Origin: Takifugu bimaculatus
Lineage: Eukaryota > Chordata > Actinopteri > Tetraodontiformes > Tetraodontidae
Reading direction: 5' to 3'
Assembly: GCA_004026145.2 (NCBI GenBank)
Contig: CP034989.1
Span: 5,297,562 to 5,361,561 of the forward strand
Length of the DNA stretch: 64,000 bases
In this document: one piece after another, positions 57,705 to 64,000 of the stretch
Position numbering within the stretch: position 1 is the first letter of the stretch
Layout of the letters: the number at the start of each line of letters is the position of its first letter
The notes under the pieces: generated by a model
Told to the model about the DNA's origin: nothing
The model's database searches: none
What the model saw: only the letters and a program-made list of their open reading frames with translations
Position numbers and translations under genes: made by a program

Positions 57705-58768
57705 CAGTGGTCCCCAATCACCGGGCCGCGGACCGGTACCGGTCCGTGGATCACTTGGTACCGGGCTGCACAAGAAATAATTAAATATTTTATGCATTAG
57801 CTGAGTCTGAATGATCTTTTATTTCGAAAAACATTTTGGGAAATGACCAGATTCTCTTAGTTACGTCTTAAGTGCCACAATTGAACCCACAAGCGAGCAA
57901 AATGAGTAAGAAACAGGTGTCTTTTAAAAAAATTGCGAAAAAGAAAAGCCCCAATCAAGAGACAGGAGAAGAGCCCTCTTCCAAGAAAAAGAAAGCTTTT
58001 AACAGACAATTTCATGAGTTCTACTGAAAAAATGGATTTAACCCAGTAGGTGATTCCCGCATACCAAGCCCACTCTGCATAATTTGCGCCGGCCGGCTCA
58101 CTAATGAGGCAATGAATTTTTCAAAACTACTTCGCCACTTGGAGACCCAGCACCCTAGTTTAAAAGACAAGCCCCTGGGGTATTTTGAAAGAAAAAAAAA
58201 CAGGAACATGATATGGGCAGAAGAAGGGCCACCACATCAGTAAATGTGAATGCACTGAGAGCATCGTACCTGGTGCTCCAGTATTCTGGATTAAAGTCAT
58301 GGCAGAATACCCTGAAATCGCCACCACAGCACTGAAAACCCGGTTGCCATTTCCGACATTCTATCTGTGTGAAGCGGGATTTTCTGCGGTGACAGCAACT
58401 AAAACAAAACAATGGAGTAGACTGGGCCATTGAGACTGGGCATACGCAACACACTTCAGGTGTCATTGTCTCCCATCACTCACAGATGGGACCATCTCGT
58501 TGCAGAGAAACAAGCGCAGGGCTCCCATTGATTTGTTGCTATGGTGAGTTAAAATTTTCATGAAAATAAAATGTTCTTTATATTCGTCTTTGTAGCTTAT
58601 TTATAGCTTATTTTGAAGGGATGTTTAAACATTATCCTAGCGAGTAGGAGAGAGCAGTGCTTGTGAGTCTTTGTGGGCACACTTATCCGGCAGTTCAACC
58701 CCCCCGGGCCGCAGTAAAATTGTCAAGCGCTGACTAGTCCGCAGTGATAAAAAGGTTGGGGACCGCTG
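57705..58768 (+). mobile_element. hAT transposon (copy 2)
   Basis: Counterpart of 36963-38026 with the same GTGTAGCG target duplication, so the insertion predates the split of the two copies. It has the same internal deletion and in-frame TGA. Confidence 0.9.
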
Positions 58769-58776
58769 GTGTAGCG

Positions 58777-62409
<3,633 letters not shown>

Positions 62410-62533
62410 GGTCCTGTGTTATTGCATGTGATCATCTGCTGGGCAAAAATAGCTAAAGAATGCAGTGTCTCCAAACATGTGCAGAACCATTTGGGCTTCA
62501 GTTTTCTGTGTAATTGTTGAGTTTGGGAAACTG

Positions 62534-62632
62534 TTGGTTGGTTGGTTGGTTGGTTGGTTGGTTGGTTGGTTGGTTGGCTGGTTGGTTGGTTGGTTGGTTG
62601 GTTGGTTGGTTGGTTGGTTGGTTGGTTGGTTG
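62534..62632. repeat. (GGTT)n microsatellite (copy 2)
   Basis: 99 bp with one GGCT unit at the same relative place as in copy 1. Confidence 0.96.
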
Positions 62633-63843
62633 TCAACTGCACTTGGTTAACAGTGCACTTGTACATCATCTCATGTAGTTCCTGTCTGCAAACAAGTCAT
62701 TTGTCACACTGATGTGAGCAACATGGCAGCAACTGTTGTGTCTTCTGTTCAGACTTTACCATTTCCTTCTGGTGACAGCCAGTCCTGACCATAACAGAGT
62801 GGCTTCAGTCAAGACTCTGTTTATCATTCACAGTGAAAAAAGACAACTCTCCAAGGATCATAAATATGTTACCAGGGTGGCCGCTGTGAAAAGACATTTC
62901 TATTCTGTTAAATGCCCCATAAGAAAATGGGGTCAGATCACAATGAGCATTTAGTTAAATCATAACTCCCACGGTAAACTCCCCCCATCGACCAGAAATT
63001 GTTAAAAGCACTGAAAATAAACACACACCCACACACAATTGTTAGCTGCCAAACTGGTCCTGGCAGACTGTTTTTCCTGCGAAGTGATTCCCTGTTGTCC
63101 GTTTGCATTGTTTTAAACTGCTGTTTGGCATCTGTGGAAAGATAACAACACTGTTATCTCCTGCAAAAGAGGAACTGAGCTTTTTCACATGAGCAAAGGG
63201 AGACCTGCAATTGGCTGAGACACAGATGTCTGCGCCACTGCTCATCTGTCTGTGACCTTGAGGGAACTGGGAGGTGGTTTTTGTAGGTTCAGCTGCCCCA
63301 CTACTGTTATCACTGGCAGACACCATAATCACCTGTGCGTGGGCCTGTGTTTGGGGACGGCATGACTACAGGAATATGTTTCCCTGTCTATGTGCCTGCT
63401 TTTAACTATGCACACTTCATAATAATAGAGAAAATGTTTTCTCCTTATGGAGTTTGTAAATACCTTTTTTAAACTAGAGATGTCTGACATCGTCAGCCGA
63501 TCTTGGAATGAAATTGCAATATCAGAAATGATTGATATGGATTTTTACTTTTATTGACAACACAATTTTTGTACAACATGCACATTTTACACATCAAAAT
63601 CTTCAGCTGCTTCTCTTCTCACTCAAAATGTCAAAATGCGAGAGATGCGATGTATACTTTTACAGATATTTATGTTTATGTCTAAGTAACACATCAATGT
63701 AGTTTTATTGGCAAAAGTTTACAGAATGTTGCGCTAACATCACAGTGGGGGATATATGATGTTCATGATTTGGGTTGTTTGGCAGAAACGTCACATATAC
63801 AGACATTTGATCCATATTGGAATGAAAGAGTTCAATATCAAAG
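62633..63843. other. No gene recognised (copy 2 of 41897-43107)
   Basis: Nearly identical to copy 1; nothing recognised. Confidence 0.5.
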
Positions 63844-63855
63844 GACAATATCGTT

Positions 63856-63986
63856 GTCTGTGTAGATTCTCAATCATCCAGGTCATAGTTATCCAAGGTA
63901 GTTTTCTGTGTCAACTGGACTGTTTTTCTTCTCTTTGTTTGATGTTTCCCCTTCTATCAAGAAGGCTGAAGAAAACTACCTTGGAT
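63856..63986. mobile_element. Short Penelope-like pLTR insertion (copy 2)
   Basis: Counterpart of 43120-43250 with the same 12-bp target duplication GACAATATCGTT; the right copy ends just before the window edge. Confidence 0.7.
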
Positions 63987-64000
63987 GACAATATCGTTAT

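Overview
The window is teleost fish DNA, most likely from a spiny-rayed (percomorph) species. The evidence is the repeat content: L2/Maui-type, RTE-type, CR1/jockey-type and Tx1-type LINEs, Penelope-like, PIF/Harbinger, hAT and pogo/Tigger elements, an epsilon/gamma-like endogenous retrovirus, and long CA, GATA, GGAT, GGTT and TCTCC microsatellites. I found no host protein-coding exon and no tRNA or rRNA gene. It reads as an intergenic or long-intron region whose recognisable content is almost all mobile DNA.

Layout. 1-2197: LINE ORF2 on the minus strand, 5'-truncated but with an open frame of 732 codons that runs off the left edge. 5684-6821: a deleted pogo/Tigger transposon with terminal repeats and a TA target duplication. 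7300-7870: the 5' part of a Tx1-type LINE ORF1. 10799-11199: a Penelope-like insertion with a 13-bp target duplication and a hammerhead-like motif. 12940-18125: old LINE pieces, a possible solo LTR and an unclassified repeat. 19800-23154: a defective provirus (broken gag, protease, end of integrase, env, one 3' LTR). 23160-24261: RTE and L2 fragments with microsatellites. 43303-46310: a mosaic of L2 and RTE pieces in alternating orientation with two minisatellites.

The main large-scale feature is a duplication. 31035-43264 is repeated almost base for base as 46501-64000, starting directly after a 100-N gap (46401-46500) and still matching at the window end. Both copies share the same hAT element (8-bp target duplication) and the same 131-bp Penelope-like insertion (12-bp target duplication). 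The second copy is about 5.25 kb longer. Its Harbinger element at the shared ATT site is 2886 bp instead of 881 bp, and it carries an extra 3246-bp block with two more Harbinger copies. The position at a gap suggests two haplotypes placed in series, although a real recent tandem duplication is not excluded.

The most complete mobile gene set is the Harbinger element at 48049-50934. Its DDE transposase (plus strand, three exons) is broken only near its end. Its divergently encoded Myb/SANT-like partner (minus strand, three exons, 227 codons) is intact. Shorter relatives at 32591-33471, 51159-52233 and 52234-53171 look like non-autonomous derivatives. I did not find a convincing undescribed biological system; the items worth checking are structural.
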